From the NCBI GenBank assembly GCA_016718845.1, contig JADKCK010000009.1, forward strand, positions 62,001 to 126,000: DNA of 64,000 nucleotides, written 5' to 3'. Below, in pieces: positions 28,996 through 39,632 of this stretch. Every line of letters begins with the position of its first letter. Within the stretch, counting starts at the first letter, position 1. This DNA comes from Sphingobacteriales bacterium. GTDB taxonomy: Bacteria; Bacteroidota; Bacteroidia; Chitinophagales; UBA2359. The position numbers and the translations under genes were made by a program. Below the pieces are notes generated by a model, which made no database searches, had not been told where the DNA came from, and worked only from the letters and a program-made list of their open reading frames with translations.

Positions 28996-29686
28996 CTATT
29001 TGGACATTTCCAATTTTATTTTATTGCAAAAATCAATAAATAATTTAAAAGATTGAATGTGTTTTGTTTTTTGGTTGCGAATGATTAGATTTTTTAAAAA
29101 ATATTCTTCTATCACTCCTTGTGGATTGTTTTTACTATACCTGATATTTCTTTCAGATAAGAGTTGTTGTAAATAACTTGAATGAAAGATAGAAGTAGAG
29201 CCTTCAAAATCAGGTATTTTTTCCATTAACTCTGGGTCGTTGGATTTCACGTTATAAAATCTAACGCATTCTTTCAAAAAGTCATTACTGGGATTTTTTT
29301 GAAAATTTTGTGTTCCCTAAAAACCAAGTTTCTAAACATTTATTTTGCACAATAATCTCAAATTGGACGTTATCGTTTAAAACAATGTTCTCTCTTGTCA
29401 TAAATTCTAAAATGTCTTGTTTACATTGCTGAACATTTTGTTCGTCTGCATCAAGACAGATAACAAAATAATTAAAAATACCCGTATCATTGATATCCTC
29501 TACACTTTTCCGTAAGTGGTTATCAAGTAATGACGGAAAACCATCTCCTGTGAAAATACAGTAATTGTTTTTACTAACTTGGTGGTGCCATTGGACTCTA
29601 TGTAATTCAGGAACAAGATAAGATAACCACTTTGGATAAACTTTCATTTCTGTCCGTTTGCCTTCTACTAAGAAATAGATATTCAT
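28996..29686 (-). pseudogene. TOPRIM-like nuclease partner of ATPase, frameshifted
   Basis: The N-terminal part (29285-29686) starts MNIYFLVEGKRTEMKVYPKW. The glutamate after the first strand (VEGKRTE) and the later FVICLDADE are the two acidic TOPRIM motifs. The frame breaks near 29293 in an A-run and continues from about MKECVRFYNVKSNDPELMEK to FNKIKLEMSK-like ending at 28996. Joined length is about 230 residues. It starts two bases after the stop of an AAA/ABC-type ATPase. Such ATPase/TOPRIM pairs occur in OLD-like, PARIS and AbiL/Rlo anti-phage systems; I cannot say which branch this is. Confidence 0.65.
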
Positions 29687-29688
29687 AT

Positions 29689-30848
29689 TTATTCTTGACC
29701 AGTTTGATATTCATTTAATTGAAGCAGTTGCATAAATGCACTATGTTTTGATTTTCCGATATTGAATTTAGACATGTCGTGTGTCTTGATTATTCCTGCA
29801 TTACGAGTTACTAATTTCCAATTATCGAAATTAATTGCATCAATAATGTAAGGGTGGTGACTTGTTAAAATAAACTGCAATTGTCTTCTTGAAGATAAAA
29901 TATCATTTGTAATTTCGTTTATGCAATTAATGCCCAAACTATTTTCAAACTCATCTATCAAGAATATCGTACCTTCGGCACATAAGTACAACTCACTTAA
30001 CTGCAGTAGAGTCCGAAACATACCCGAAGAAATTCTATTCTGACTTATCCAATGTTTGACGTTTTTTTCTTTGATTTGGATAAAAGGATAGTCTTTTAAA
30101 AAACCTGGCATTTCTTTGTCTTTTGTTTCAAGTGGAGCAATCTTTATGTCTTCAATTTGTGGGAAAATGTCTATAAACCTTTGTTTTATTAAGTTAAACG
30201 TTTTTTTGTCTACCTTTGATAAAAAGAAAAGTTTTAGAGGTGTTTCTAAATCACTTTCTTGAATTTTTTGTAAAGTTTTGTATTTTTTTGCAAGGTTACT
30301 TGCATTTAAAAAACTAAAATGAAAACCACGGTCTACGTCTACTGCTAAATGTAAATTAGAGTGGTCTGAAAAATGAAGTTTTTTTAATTCATCATGTGCA
30401 GGCTTTACTAAATCCTCTTCTTTTAAAAGACTTAAAATACTTTCTTGTTGAGATAGCTTAATGGTAGGTTGTCCCTTAAACAAAATCTGCTCGCTAGTTC
30501 TTTCTACGATAAGATTATTATCTAAATAAAGCTTTTCAAAAATAATTTTTGCTTTATCTTTTTTATCTTCTTCGTCTTCTTCATTTTCAATAAAAATAGA
30601 GATACCTTTATTTTCAAACTCCCCTCCCATTTATATATGCATTTATCAAGTGTTGTGAATTCTATTAGCCAAGCCACCCCATTTATAGATGATCCTTTTG
30701 TGATTTGTTTTAAAGTCATTAATGCTCTAAGAATTTGTGTTTTGCCTACACCTGATGCACCCACTAAAAGAGTGAGTTTATTAAGTAAGAGTTCTTCCAA
30801 ACGCCATTCTAATGATTTGTCCTCAAATTGGAATTTTGAAATTTTCAT
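29689..30848 (-). pseudogene. AAA/ABC-type ATPase, candidate defence gene, frameshifted
   Basis: The N-terminal part (30522-30848) has Walker A in LLVGASGVGKTQILRALM. Near 30630 the frame breaks in a G-run and the second part (29689-30630) continues from WEGEFENKGISIF. It contains a signature-like WISQNRISSGMFRTLLQLSE, Walker B in GTIFLIDEFENSLG and the H-loop in FILTSHHPYIID. This is the AAA_15/AAA_21 type of OLD-like ATPases. Joined length is about 385 residues. It lies directly upstream of the TOPRIM-like gene, so the two form an operon. Anti-phage function is inferred from the pair. Confidence 0.7.
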
Positions 30849-31114
30849 ATTTTTTATATTTTTTGTAAAGTTGGCATTTTTTTTAGGTTATAAAAATATA
30901 ACCTCCTCGCCAATACATAAACTCACAAGCATTGGTTAGTTATTGCTTACAACTTGTTAAGGCTTTAAAAACCTGAGAATGAGTTGTGTTTATAAAGACA
31001 AAAAAATCTTTGTTGGTTAGCAAATATCATCGTTTTTCTCGCTACAAAGATAAATCAAAATATTCAGATTCGCATCTTTTTGTTTAAAAAAATAGTGCGT
31101 TTTTTGTGTTTTAG

Positions 31115-31198
31115 TCACTAAACGGCTGTAGATAATTGTATGTATTTTTTTACTTATCAATAACATACCAACGTAAACCGCTATTAGCCAGTTTAGTG
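31115..31198. repeat. Palindrome upstream of ATPase gene
   Basis: Outer arms tcactaaacggct and agccagtttagtg are near-perfect inverse complements; inner ttgtatgt and acataccaa also pair. The total is about 84 bases, 267 bases upstream of the ATPase start and one base from the gldH stop. Apart from this, 30849-31198 shows no gene. It could be a terminator-like RNA hairpin for gldH or a boundary of the ATPase module. Confidence 0.55.
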
Positions 31199-31715
31199 TT
31201 ATTTAGGTTTAGGTAGATCTGTTTTATCGGTGTGTTTGGGTGCTTCTTTTTTCTTTTGGTCGGCTACTTCTACTCGCAAACCTGCCGAAATAACATCGGG
31301 CAGTGGGTTTAGGCGCATGTCTTGTACCAGTTCAAATTTATATTTGCCTAACATCGGGAAAATGGCATTGGGTTGTATAAGTACCTGTTGGGTGATAATA
31401 TCGCCCATACCCGACCATACCATTTGCCTTGTTTGTCGGCAAGTGGTAAATCTACGCGTTTGTCAAGTGTTTGCCCGTCAGAAGGCAGTGCGCATCATCA
31501 GCCACAAATTACTATATTGGTAATCGTTGGTGTGCTGCAGATTAAAATATAGGTTGTATTGTTGTGTGGTATCGGTAATGCTTACCTCAAAGGTAGTATT
31601 TGGTCGTAGCTCCATTGTTTTGCCTTTATGTCGGTGTTTGGTCAAACACCCCCGACGAGTTGCAGGCTGTAAATATAGCAGATAATAAAACAAGCAAAAG
31701 AAATTGCTGACGCAT
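31199..31715 (-). pseudogene. gldH: Gliding-motility lipoprotein GldH, frameshifted
   Basis: From ATG 31715 the frame reads MRQQFLLLVLLSAIFTACNS, a lipoprotein signal with the lipobox cysteine. It then breaks twice before NTTFEVSITDTTQQYNLYFN and HTNDYQYSNLWLMMR (31478-31693). The last part (31199-31423) has WSGMGDIITQQVLIQPNAIF and YKFELVQDMRLNPL, ending in a lysine-rich tail. These blocks match the order of GldH, an outer lipoprotein of the gliding and type IX machinery. It follows ricT, an arrangement often seen in Bacteroidota. Three or more indels break the frame. Confidence 0.75.
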
Positions 31716-31765
31716 TTATTGTAATTTATAGTAGGTAATTAATAATATGCAACAAACCAATAATG

Positions 31766-31825
31766 GCACTACGACAAATATTGTGGGTAATTAAAGCTGT
31801 TTTATCCACAAGAAATGTCGTAGTA
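31766..31825. terminator. Imperfect hairpin between ricT and gldH
   Basis: gcactacgacaaatattgtg pairs with tccacaagaaatgtcgtagt, leaving a 16-base AT-rich loop. There is no strong T-run, so it may be an attenuator or a processing site instead of a terminator. Confidence 0.4.
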
Positions 31826-31891
31826 CCCTAAAATCAACACTTTGGCATTTAGGTATGTTTAAAAAAGGCGAGTATTTGTTGCGTTTGTTAT

Positions 31892-33170
31892 TTATTCGGT
31901 AGGTGTATTATTAGTATCTTTGTTATTATTTAACTTAACCACTGGTTTTGCTTTTCGTTCTTTGGGTTCGGCATCTTTGGGTGTGTTGTTGTTTGCTCGG
32001 GCTTCGTTGGGTTCGCGTTTGGTGTCGGGTTTCTTTTTTTTCTTTTTCTTTTTCTTGCCAATATTAGGATCAAGCTCTTCGAGTTTTATTTCGCCTACGC
32101 CGCTATGAAAAGCAACGGGCACGTTGGCAGCTATTTTGCTTAGTGTGGCATTTTCGCTCACTAAGTTTTCGGGTTTTTGTCCGCGTCGGTTCATTGCCAA
32201 TAGTTGTTTTACCCTATCAACGGTAATAGGCACGGGCGGCGATTTGGGCAATACATACCACATTAGGCGTTTAAAAATATCGGTTTTTATAAGCCTTGCC
32301 ATGCCCAATTGCGTGTCTATGTTGTCGGCATGAGTCGGAAAATCGCTGATGGCATCGAGGTACGAGTTCTAGTTCGTAGTTAAAGGCAACATTTTAGTCT
32401 ACATTGCCCCGACAATTTGGCTTGGTTGATAATGATTGTTGGTAACGGGCAGCAATGGTTGATACCGATTTAAAATCGGTTAGCCACGACGAGCGCACAA
32501 TTCGCGTCCGCAGAGTGCCAATGCCGCCAATGCGTCGGGCTTCTTGTCGAGCCCATTTGGCGCATTTCTATACGTACTTTAAATTCGCGGGCAAACAGCC
32601 TAATCAACTCTCTAAAATCTACGCGGTCGTCGGCGGTATAATAAAAGGTAGCTTTGCGTGCATCGCCTGGATACTCTACATCGCCAATTTTCATGTTTAG
32701 TTTTAGGTCGTTTACAATAACACGGGTTGTTACCATAGTGCTTTGTTCGTGTTGTCCTAAAGTTTTCCCCACGTTGCCATATCGCGCTCGGTGGCTATGC
32801 GCAAAATGCGGGGTGTTTCTTCGCTTTCGCGGTGTCGGCGTTTTTTCATTTGCAAGCGCACTAGTTCGCCGCTTAGGCTAATTCGTCCAATGTCGTAGCC
32901 ACCTGTAGGCACTTCTACCACTACCCAGTCGCCGGTGTTGCAATCTATGTTATTGCTATTTTGGTAAAATCCTTTTCGGCTACCGTTTTTAAAACTTACC
33001 TCCACGGTTTTAAAGTTTTCGTTTTGTGCCGAGAAGGGCAAGTCGGATAACCAATCATACACATTCATTTTGTTACAACCACCCGTGCTGCAACCACCAT
33101 TGCTGCGGCAACCGCCTGTTTTGCCGTTGGTGCTACAGCCACCACCCGTCGAACAACTACTACAAGACAT
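31892..33170 (-). pseudogene. ricT: PSP1-domain protein RicT (YaaT-like), frameshifted
   Basis: The first part (32757-33170) starts MSCSSCSTGGGCSTNGKTGG, a cysteine-rich head typical of Bacteroidota RicT, then FKTVEVSFKNGSRKGFY and DWVVVEVPTGGYDIGRISLS of the PSP1 domain. Next (32470-32772) comes LNMKIGDVEYPGDARKATFY and FKVRIEMRQMG. The last part (31892-32308) has GMARLIKTDIFKRLMWYVLP and a lysine-rich tail. RicT takes part in RNA-processing control in Bacillus; its Bacteroidota role is unclear. At least three indels occur near 32765, 32520 and 32310-32470. Joined length is about 426 residues. Confidence 0.8.
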
Positions 33171-33366
33171 ATATTTTTGAGATTAAAAATTAAAGATGCA
33201 CTGCTGACTAATCCTTTAAGGCATAAAACAAACATGTTGTATGTTTTTTGGGCAGATGCCGTAAATTACCTTTATTTTGATAGCTACAGTTTTTTGTACG
33301 AAAATAATTAGTGTAAATTCATCTTTATTTTTAAAAATAAATTTTGTTATTTGGCACTTTTCGATT

Positions 33367-33374
33367 GCAAAGAT
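33367..33374 (-). promoter_or_regulatory. -7 element TATCTTTG upstream of ricT
   Basis: Plus-strand CAAAGATA reads TATCTTTG on the minus strand, about 195 bases upstream of ricT and downstream of the porP stop. It fits TAnnTTTG. A -33 box is not clear. The 33171-33512 stretch holds no gene. Confidence 0.4.
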
Positions 33375-33512
33375 ACAGTAATTTGTTGTAAAAAAGCAAT
33401 AAGTTTGTAATGCCTTGTAGATATTGTGTTAGATTTGAGTTAATTTATGCAAAAAACAGTAATTGCTTGGCAACAAACCTAAGTTATAGCTAGGTGTATA
33501 GTTGTTGTTTGT

Positions 33513-34544
33513 TTAAAATCGTGGGCAGTTAATGCTGCTTTTGTTTAATTTATTAAAGCTACCTACATGCACCAGCGATAACTCTAAACCGCCTCGTCCT
33601 TGTGTGGCAGTGCGTAGGGTAGATATGTTTATGTCGTAGGACAGCAAAATGCGGTAATCGTTTACCTCAACGCCCACCAAAGGTGCTAGGGCGTCGCGGT
33701 AGCGGTACCACAAACCCGCGTAAGCTTTCATGGGTTTAGGTTTGTAGGCACTGCCACTGTTGGCAAGGGTATAGGCAATATTGCTACCTATAACTAGCTC
33801 GGCGGCCCGTTTTGGGTAGTAAAATAGGCGGCAGGTTCTATGTTTAGGCGGCTATTGGCTGTAATAGTGCTGCTTATTTGGGCTATGTATCGCACGCCCA
33901 TTCGATTATCGCCACCATTTAAAAACGATACTTTGGGCTGATTGACGTGCAAAACCGACATCCTATGTTTGCACTCCACTTATTAGCTTGTGCATAACTT
34001 ACCAACCCACCAGCTTGCAAATCGAGGTAGTTAAGGCGGTTGCCAATTAGGTTTTCTTGATTGTTGGCATCGGGGTCAAAGTCTATTTCGTTCCATTGAT
34101 TATTGAAATACAATTGCCCAAAATCTATTTGTTTTGCACCCACGTAAATCCACCGCCCACCGATGCGTATAAGTTAGGTGTTAGGGCTTTGTGTCCGCCA
34201 ATTAGGGTTTGTATTTCGTAGGTAGATAGTTTGCCATCGCCTGCTTGGTCGGCAAGTAGGCGCAAACCTGCGCCCAACCAAGCGGGTGTGTTGCTGCGTT
34301 GGTTGCGCAAAAAAGCCCAATCGGTATACCCCGACAAGGTGTTGTAAGGCACCGGAACGGCTTGCCATTGGTTGCGGGCATTGGCACCAAATCTATAATC
34401 GCCGTTAAAATTACCCGTATTGGCGGGGTTAAGGCGCAAGGGGTCGGCATAAAACTGCGAGTAGTGTATATCTTGAGCCAATAAACTGTTGGCAACAAGG
34501 CATAATGCCACTATTAATAATGGTTTAAAGTGGTGGTTTTTCAT
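33513..34544 (-). pseudogene. PorP/SprF-family T9SS membrane protein, frameshifted
   Basis: From ATG 34544 it reads MKNHHFKPLLIVALCLVANS with signal cleavage after LLAQ, then DIHYSQFYADPLRLNPANTG, the hallmark start of PorP/SprF proteins. Later pieces are GAKQIDFGQLYFNNQWN, KVSFLNGGDNRMGVRYIAQI, and finally GLWYRYRDALAPLVGVEV with YRILLSYDINISTL. These follow the family order up to the C-terminal beta strands. The frame breaks near 34135, 33960 and 33760. Joined length is about 343 residues. PorP/SprF proteins are outer-membrane parts of the type IX system or anchors for its substrates. Confidence 0.8.
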
Positions 34545-34716
34545 GATTGGTGTTTTTATAAAAAATAAATAAAATGGCTGCAAATTGAGGGTCTAAACCA
34601 AATCTACAAACGAAAAAAAAGTTAGTTTGGTGGGAAATGGTTAAAAATAAATTATCAATTTGAAAAAAAACAGTAAGTTAGTGATTTTATCCGATGTAGT
34701 GTTTGGTAATTTTATT

Positions 34717-36387
34717 TCAATGCTTTAAAATTTTACTTTGCCATTGTATTTCTTTGGTTTGTAGTGTTATTATATACACACCTGCTGGTGCATTGTCCAA
34801 ATGTCTCGGTATTTGGTTGTAGCCGTTTATGTGCTGCTAATGTTGCTGCCATAAGCGTTTGCCCATTAGATTACTAACGCGGTATAAAGCTATTTTGTGC
34901 TTGTTTGGCGTTAAACAATAAAGTAGTGCTTTGTTGCGTAACAACTGGCATAAGTACACAACTGCTATTATCCATTACGTTTATTCCTACGGCAGGTGGT
35001 AACGGAATAGTGATGGTTTTACAAGTTTTGTCGCCTATTTGATTACCTAATGCCGTTAAACAAACTTCGTAGGTTCCGTTGGTATAGAGGTGGTTTAGTG
35101 TTTGCGGTACGGTATAGGTTTCGGTGTTATCGCCAAACTGTAGCCTAAAACTGCTTGCTCCTATCGATTGATTATTAAAAATTACATTTTGGGTATCGCT
35201 TGTTCCACTTAGTGCCTCGACACTAAAATCGGCATTGCACAAAGTTGGGTCGGGTTCGGTTAGGTTAATGGTTTGGCAAGATAAATCGGTAAGCCCCCAT
35301 AAAGAACTTATGATGTAATAACAAACTTCGTGTTCGCCCAAATTGCGGAAATAATAGCTTGTGTTGGGATAGTTTGTAGTTATTACTTCGTCGTGGTACC
35401 ATACATATTGTAAAGGGCAAGCGGTGTGGCAATTAGGTATAACGTCTGCCTCAAAATATAAACCGTTGGTGTTAATAGTTGCAACCGAGTTACACGATAA
35501 ATCGGGATAGGTAATTGCTCCCTGAAACATATCAAAACAACCCGACGTATTTTGAATTATTAGCCTAAAAGGGGTATCATTGTTGGGTGGATCGCATTTG
35601 CAATACAGCCAAATACTATCGGTACCTTCGGTTACATAATGGGTGCATTGTACTCAACTGCCCAATCATAGCTTAGGTTTTCGCCTGTGGCGTAACTAAT
35701 ACCTACTAAGCAAGCAGTATCGGGTTGCATGATGCTAGGTTCGTTTATGGTACAATGATAATCGTTTTCGAACAAACGTAGTGTTTTGCAGTTTGTAGCC
35801 TCGCAACCATCGTTTGATGTGGTACTTAAACACACTTGGTGGTTGCCCCATGTATTGAACTGGTAAGTTGGGTTTTGTTCGTAAAGGGTATCTGTGTTAT
35901 CTATTATCCACTGCCATTGGTTAATACCCGATGTACTATACGAGTAATCGTTGAAAACAACCGATTGGTTGCCATATTGTGTCATAAAATTAAAATTAGC
36001 ATTGCAATTGGGGTTGCCACTTAACTCGATATCCAAGGTGTCGCGCCCTAGTTGAGTGGGCATAGCCATAGATACATCTAACATACCCCGAAGTACAATG
36101 TGGTAATTGCCTGCTTGTGCATATTGATGGTGGTATCCGTTTAAATTGCCTATGTCTATAAATCCTAAACCATCGTCAAAATTTATTTGGTATTGCGATA
36201 AACTCTCGGCGTGGTTACTATGATAAGATGCTACCCAATAATTGTAGGTTTTCACCTCAAAGGTTACACCCAAACCCGTGCTATCCTGAACAGCATTGGC
36301 TATCGTAAAACCGCCATAAAAAGGTTGACCAAATAGGTTGAAAGTCAAACCTAATAATAGTATTAATAAAAAACTATTTCCTTTCAT
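34717..36387 (-). pseudogene. Secreted PKD-like protein with T9SS type A-like C-terminus, frameshifted
   Basis: It starts with a signal peptide (MKGNSFLLILLLGLTFNLFG). The N-terminal two thirds (35632-36387) contain PKD-like segments such as YQFNTWGNHQVCLSTTSNDG. After a break near 35600 a second part (34874-35530) has LNHLYTNGTYEVCLTALGNQ. Past 34874 other frames give ALYRVSNLMGKRLWQQ and HLDNAPAGVYIITLQTKEI, ending with a TGA at 34717-34719. That is the usual form of a type A sorting domain (strand, G/N turn, GVYI strand). So it should be a T9SS substrate. Three or more indels break it. Joined length is about 557 residues. Confidence 0.65.
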
Positions 36388-36474
36388 AACAAAGCTGTTT
36401 TGAGCTATTTTAGCCCAAAGTTACTACATTTTTTGCACAATAGTTTTGTTTGGGCTATGGTAGAGCAAAAAATA

Positions 36475-36510
36475 ATGCCTTTGTACAGTAAATTTACCAT
36501 ACAAAGGCAT
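36475..36510. terminator. Hairpin terminator after EEP gene
   Basis: Stem atgcctttgta / tacaaaggcat, 14-base loop. It lies 22 bases past the stop of the minus-strand phosphodiesterase gene. Confidence 0.6.
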
Positions 36511-36532
36511 CTTGGGGTATAAAATAGGTTAG

Positions 36533-37576
36533 TTATTTGGTTCCTTGGCTTTGTGGCAACTCGGCAGGTGCTGTTGTTTCGGTTGGGTTGGGGTTGCTCC
36601 AACTTATGGTTGCTTCTATGGCGTAGTGGTCTGATAGGTCTTTTCGGCGTTTGCCTCTAAACCACCAAGGTGTGCGAAATGCTTTTGTTTGGCGAGTAAT
36701 TTGCGGTTTTTGTTTGTGTTTAGCCGATTTTTGGCGACACAAGATATAGTCTAAGGTGGTGTTATACTCGGTGTTGCTGGTATCTACCCTGTAATCGCTG
36801 GTGGCGTAAGTACATGCCTCGTTGGTGCTTTCGGTTTGTTTTTTGTTGCGTTCGGCGTAGGTAATGCTGGTGTTTAGGGGACCATCATCGGCGTTTAACA
36901 ACTCAAGCATGGGCACATAGCGTTTCGATTTTTTGACGGTGTTAAAATCGCCACAAACAAACAGGGGCACATCGTCGCGTTCAAAAGGCACTAGTAGCTC
37001 GTCGCGCATTTGTTGGTATTGTTTAATGCGGATATTTTCGCGTTTTTCGCCATCAAAAGCCTGCAAGTGTGTGCCAACTATTTGAAAAGCATGTCCATTT
37101 TTTACCCCCTCGAGTATAGCTGCTCCTTTGTGGGCATTGCAATCAAAGCCTGCACAGTCGCGATATTCAATTTCTTTTAGAGTGGTTACAGGCACGGAGC
37201 TAAGTATCCAAACGCCGCTATTAGTTTTAAGTAAGCCTTTTTTGTCGTTAAGTGGTCCTACCTGATACGGATATTTTTCGCTCAATCCATCGGCAATAAT
37301 TTCGCGGGCTTTGGGGTTAAATGCCTCCTGAAAAACAATTACATCGTAATCTTCTTTTGCCAACAATGCGGCTATCAACGATGCTCGTTGTTGTTGCCCT
37401 GTAAATATAAAAAAGCGCTCTTCGAGCATGTAAATGTTCCACGACAATATTTTCAGGTCTACCTTTTGGTTGGTAGCCGTGTGCATATTGTTGGTTTCAA
37501 TGGGTATGGATTGGGCAGAAGATGGAGTGCTTATCAGAAAGAAAACCAATAAGCATAGCCGAAGTAGATTAGACAT
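36533..37576 (-). CDS. Secreted endonuclease/exonuclease/phosphatase-family phosphodiesterase, sphingomyelinase-like
   Basis: This 347-residue protein begins with a signal peptide (MSNLLRLCLLVFFLISTPSS). It has the full set of EEP motifs: LKILSWNIYMLEER, DVIVFQEAFN with the metal-binding Glu, NSGVWILSS, IVGTHLQAFDG, CGDFNTVKKS, TLDYILC and the catalytic LSDHYAIEA. The combination of GTHLQA with SDHY is closest to bacterial sphingomyelinase C-type enzymes. Substrate (sphingolipid, other phosphodiester, or nucleic acid) is not decided by sequence. The frame is intact and it stands alone on the minus strand. Confidence 0.8.
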   Translation of the reverse strand: MSNLLRLCLLVFFLISTPSSAQSIPIETNNMHTATNQKVDLKILSWNIYMLEERFFIFTGQQQRASLIAALLAKEDYDVIVFQEAFNPKAREIIADGLSEKYPYQVGPLNDKKGLLKTNSGVWILSSVPVTTLKEIEYRDCAGFDCNAHKGAAILEGVKNGHAFQIVGTHLQAFDGEKRENIRIKQYQQMRDELLVPFERDDVPLFVCGDFNTVKKSKRYVPMLELLNADDGPLNTSITYAERNKKQTESTNEACTYATSDYRVDTSNTEYNTTLDYILCRQKSAKHKQKPQITRQTKAFRTPWWFRGKRRKDLSDHYAIEATISWSNPNPTETTAPAELPQSQGTK

Positions 37577-37743
37577 AATAAAACATTTTAGGTACGCTAA
37601 ATAAATAGTATAACTTAATTAAACAAGCATTTTAAGTGACATAGTGAAAATTAACAAGGCTAACGGTTGTATTGCCAATTGCTTTATTAACCATTAACCT
37701 TGTTATTTGGTGCACAACGCTATTATCAAACAATTATTGCTTA

Positions 37744-38700
37744 CTAAACCGATTGTGCATTGCTTTGTTTGGAATTAAACAACTGTTTTCCGTTGCGGGT
37801 GTAGTAGCCCGTACCGTCGTAGATGCGGCGGCGAGGGTGTTCTTTGCAAGCGGTGCAGCACGCACCTTCCATCTCCCATCCGCATTTTTCGCATAGCACA
37901 AAATGCTCGTTACACTCGGGGTTCGAGCAATTAACCATGCGTATTTCGGGGGTATCGCAAATATGGCATTTAGATATAATAGTTGGATTTACTTCGTTGA
38001 TGGGTGTAACTACGCGTTTATCAAACACATAACAATAGCCGTCAAAATCTGTGCCACCTGTTTCTTTGGCATATTTGATAATACCGCCATGAATTTGGAA
38101 CAATTTATTGGCATCAAAACCTGCTTTTATCATGTAGGCAGTAGCTTTTTCGCAGCGTATGCCGCCTGTGCAATAGGTAATAATGCGTTTGTCTTTCAGC
38201 TCTTCGCGCAGTTGGTCAACTTTTTCCGGAAAATCGCGGAAAGTTTGGAGGTCGAGGGTAATGGCATTTTTAAATTTGCCCACCAAATGCTCCATATTGT
38301 TGCGCGTATCAAGCATTACTACGTCGGGTTGGTCTTTCATTGCCAACACCTCGTCGGGTTCAAGGTAGTTGCCCGTTAGGTCGCAGGGGTTAATGTCGGG
38401 TACGCCAAAATGGATGATTTCGGGGCGATAACGCACATGCAGTTTATGCGATGTTATTTCGTCCTCTTCGTCAATTTTAAACTCGATACCTGCAAAAATA
38501 GGGTCGTTGCTTAGGTGTTCCATGTAGCGGTCGCACTGTGCAATGGTGCCCGATATGGTTCCGTTTATGCCCTCTTCGGCAAATAAAACTCTACCCATAA
38601 CGCCCAAATTGCGGGCAAATAATAGGTGTTGATGCGCATACTCTTCGGCGTTTGGCACGTGCGCAAATTTGTAGAACAACAGGGTTCTGTACTGTTTCAT
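37744..38700 (-). CDS. trhO: tRNA uridine(34) hydroxylase TrhO, rhodanese family
   Basis: TrhO hydroxylates U34 of tRNA in an oxygen-dependent reaction. The protein starts MKQYRTLLFYKFAHV at 38700; an upstream ATG at 38757 would add a non-conserved extension, so I prefer 38700 (318 residues). The N-terminal UPF0176 domain has LFAEEGINGTISG. The rhodanese domain has the active-site loop YCTGGIRCEKATAYM and the C-terminal part a cysteine-rich zinc-binding segment (CHICDTPEIRMVNC, CEKCGWEMEGACC). All parts are in order and intact. Confidence 0.93.
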   Translation of the reverse strand: MKQYRTLLFYKFAHVPNAEEYAHQHLLFARNLGVMGRVLFAEEGINGTISGTIAQCDRYMEHLSNDPIFAGIEFKIDEEDEITSHKLHVRYRPEIIHFGVPDINPCDLTGNYLEPDEVLAMKDQPDVVMLDTRNNMEHLVGKFKNAITLDLQTFRDFPEKVDQLREELKDKRIITYCTGGIRCEKATAYMIKAGFDANKLFQIHGGIIKYAKETGGTDFDGYCYVFDKRVVTPINEVNPTIISKCHICDTPEIRMVNCSNPECNEHFVLCEKCGWEMEGACCTACKEHPRRRIYDGTGYYTRNGKQLFNSKQSNAQSV

Positions 38701-38818
38701 AATAAAAAAGACCTTTTTTTTAAGAAAAAAATATTGCCTACAGTAGGTTTCGCACAAAACAGGTCAGTAAAAATTACATTCGCGCTCATTCTGTAAAAAT
38801 GATACCTACATGGCAGGG

Positions 38819-38826
38819 CAAAGATA
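38819..38826 (-). promoter_or_regulatory. -7 element TATCTTTG for trhO
   Basis: Plus-strand CAAAGATA gives TATCTTTG on the minus strand, about 120 bases upstream of the trhO start. It sits back-to-back with the plus-strand promoter at 38856-38886. Confidence 0.4.
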
Positions 38827-38855
38827 CAATATTTTGGTCAAATTTGAGTATTTTT

Positions 38856-38886
38856 TTTGCGGTTAATGAAAAAAGGAGTATCTTTG
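38856..38886 (+). promoter_or_regulatory. Consensus Bacteroidota promoter
   Basis: TTTG at 38856-38859, 19 bases, TATCTTTG at 38879-38886. An ATG follows at 38904. This is one of the best promoter matches in the window and argues that the lysine-rich region after it is transcribed. Confidence 0.6.
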
Positions 38887-38903
38887 TGGGAAAAAACATC
38901 GCT

Positions 38904-39192
<289 letters not shown>

Positions 39193-39206
39193 CTCGACAT
39201 CAGCAA

Positions 39207-39524
39207 GTGCTTATGCAACTACTCGAAACTTATGCTGCCTTATTAAAACCTTCTAATTGGTTAGATGTAGACAACCAAGTAATTGCCGATTTTGAGCGCA
39301 ATCATTTTTTGTTGGTAAGCGTTGGTTGGAACAAAGGCGTATTTCGCCACTCTATTATCTTTCATTTTGACATTAAACCCGATGGCAAAATTTGGCTAAT
39401 TGCCAACTGGACAGACGTTTTAATTGCCGAAGAACTGCTAACAATGGGCGTTGAGCGGATGGATATTGTGGTTGGTTTTCAGCCCGAAGAACTGCGCCCT
39501 TATAGCGGCTTTGCAGTAGCTTAG
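39207..39524 (+). CDS. XisI-like protein
   Basis: This 105-residue protein matches the XisI family (fdxN-element excision controlling factor). Family blocks are LMQLLETYAALL, DFERNHFLLVSVGWNKG, HFDIKPDGKIWLIANWTD and the ending GFQPEELRPYSGFAVA. The frame extends upstream to KRKITRHQQVLMQ, so the true start may lie 15-40 bases earlier, possibly at MKPKEK (39173) one indel away. In cyanobacteria XisI works with XisH in DNA rearrangement; no xisH is present here, and the bacterial role outside cyanobacteria is not known. Confidence 0.8.
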   Translation: MLMQLLETYAALLKPSNWLDVDNQVIADFERNHFLLVSVGWNKGVFRHSIIFHFDIKPDGKIWLIANWTDVLIAEELLTMGVERMDIVVGFQPEELRPYSGFAVA

Positions 39525-39632
39525 TGGGCTATTTGTAAATCTTTAACTCATATTACGCAGTTTATTTCCATAATATTAGACATTTAGTGTTTTTAGCTAC
39601 ACTTTGTATTATTGGGGAGGAAAGACTGGCAT

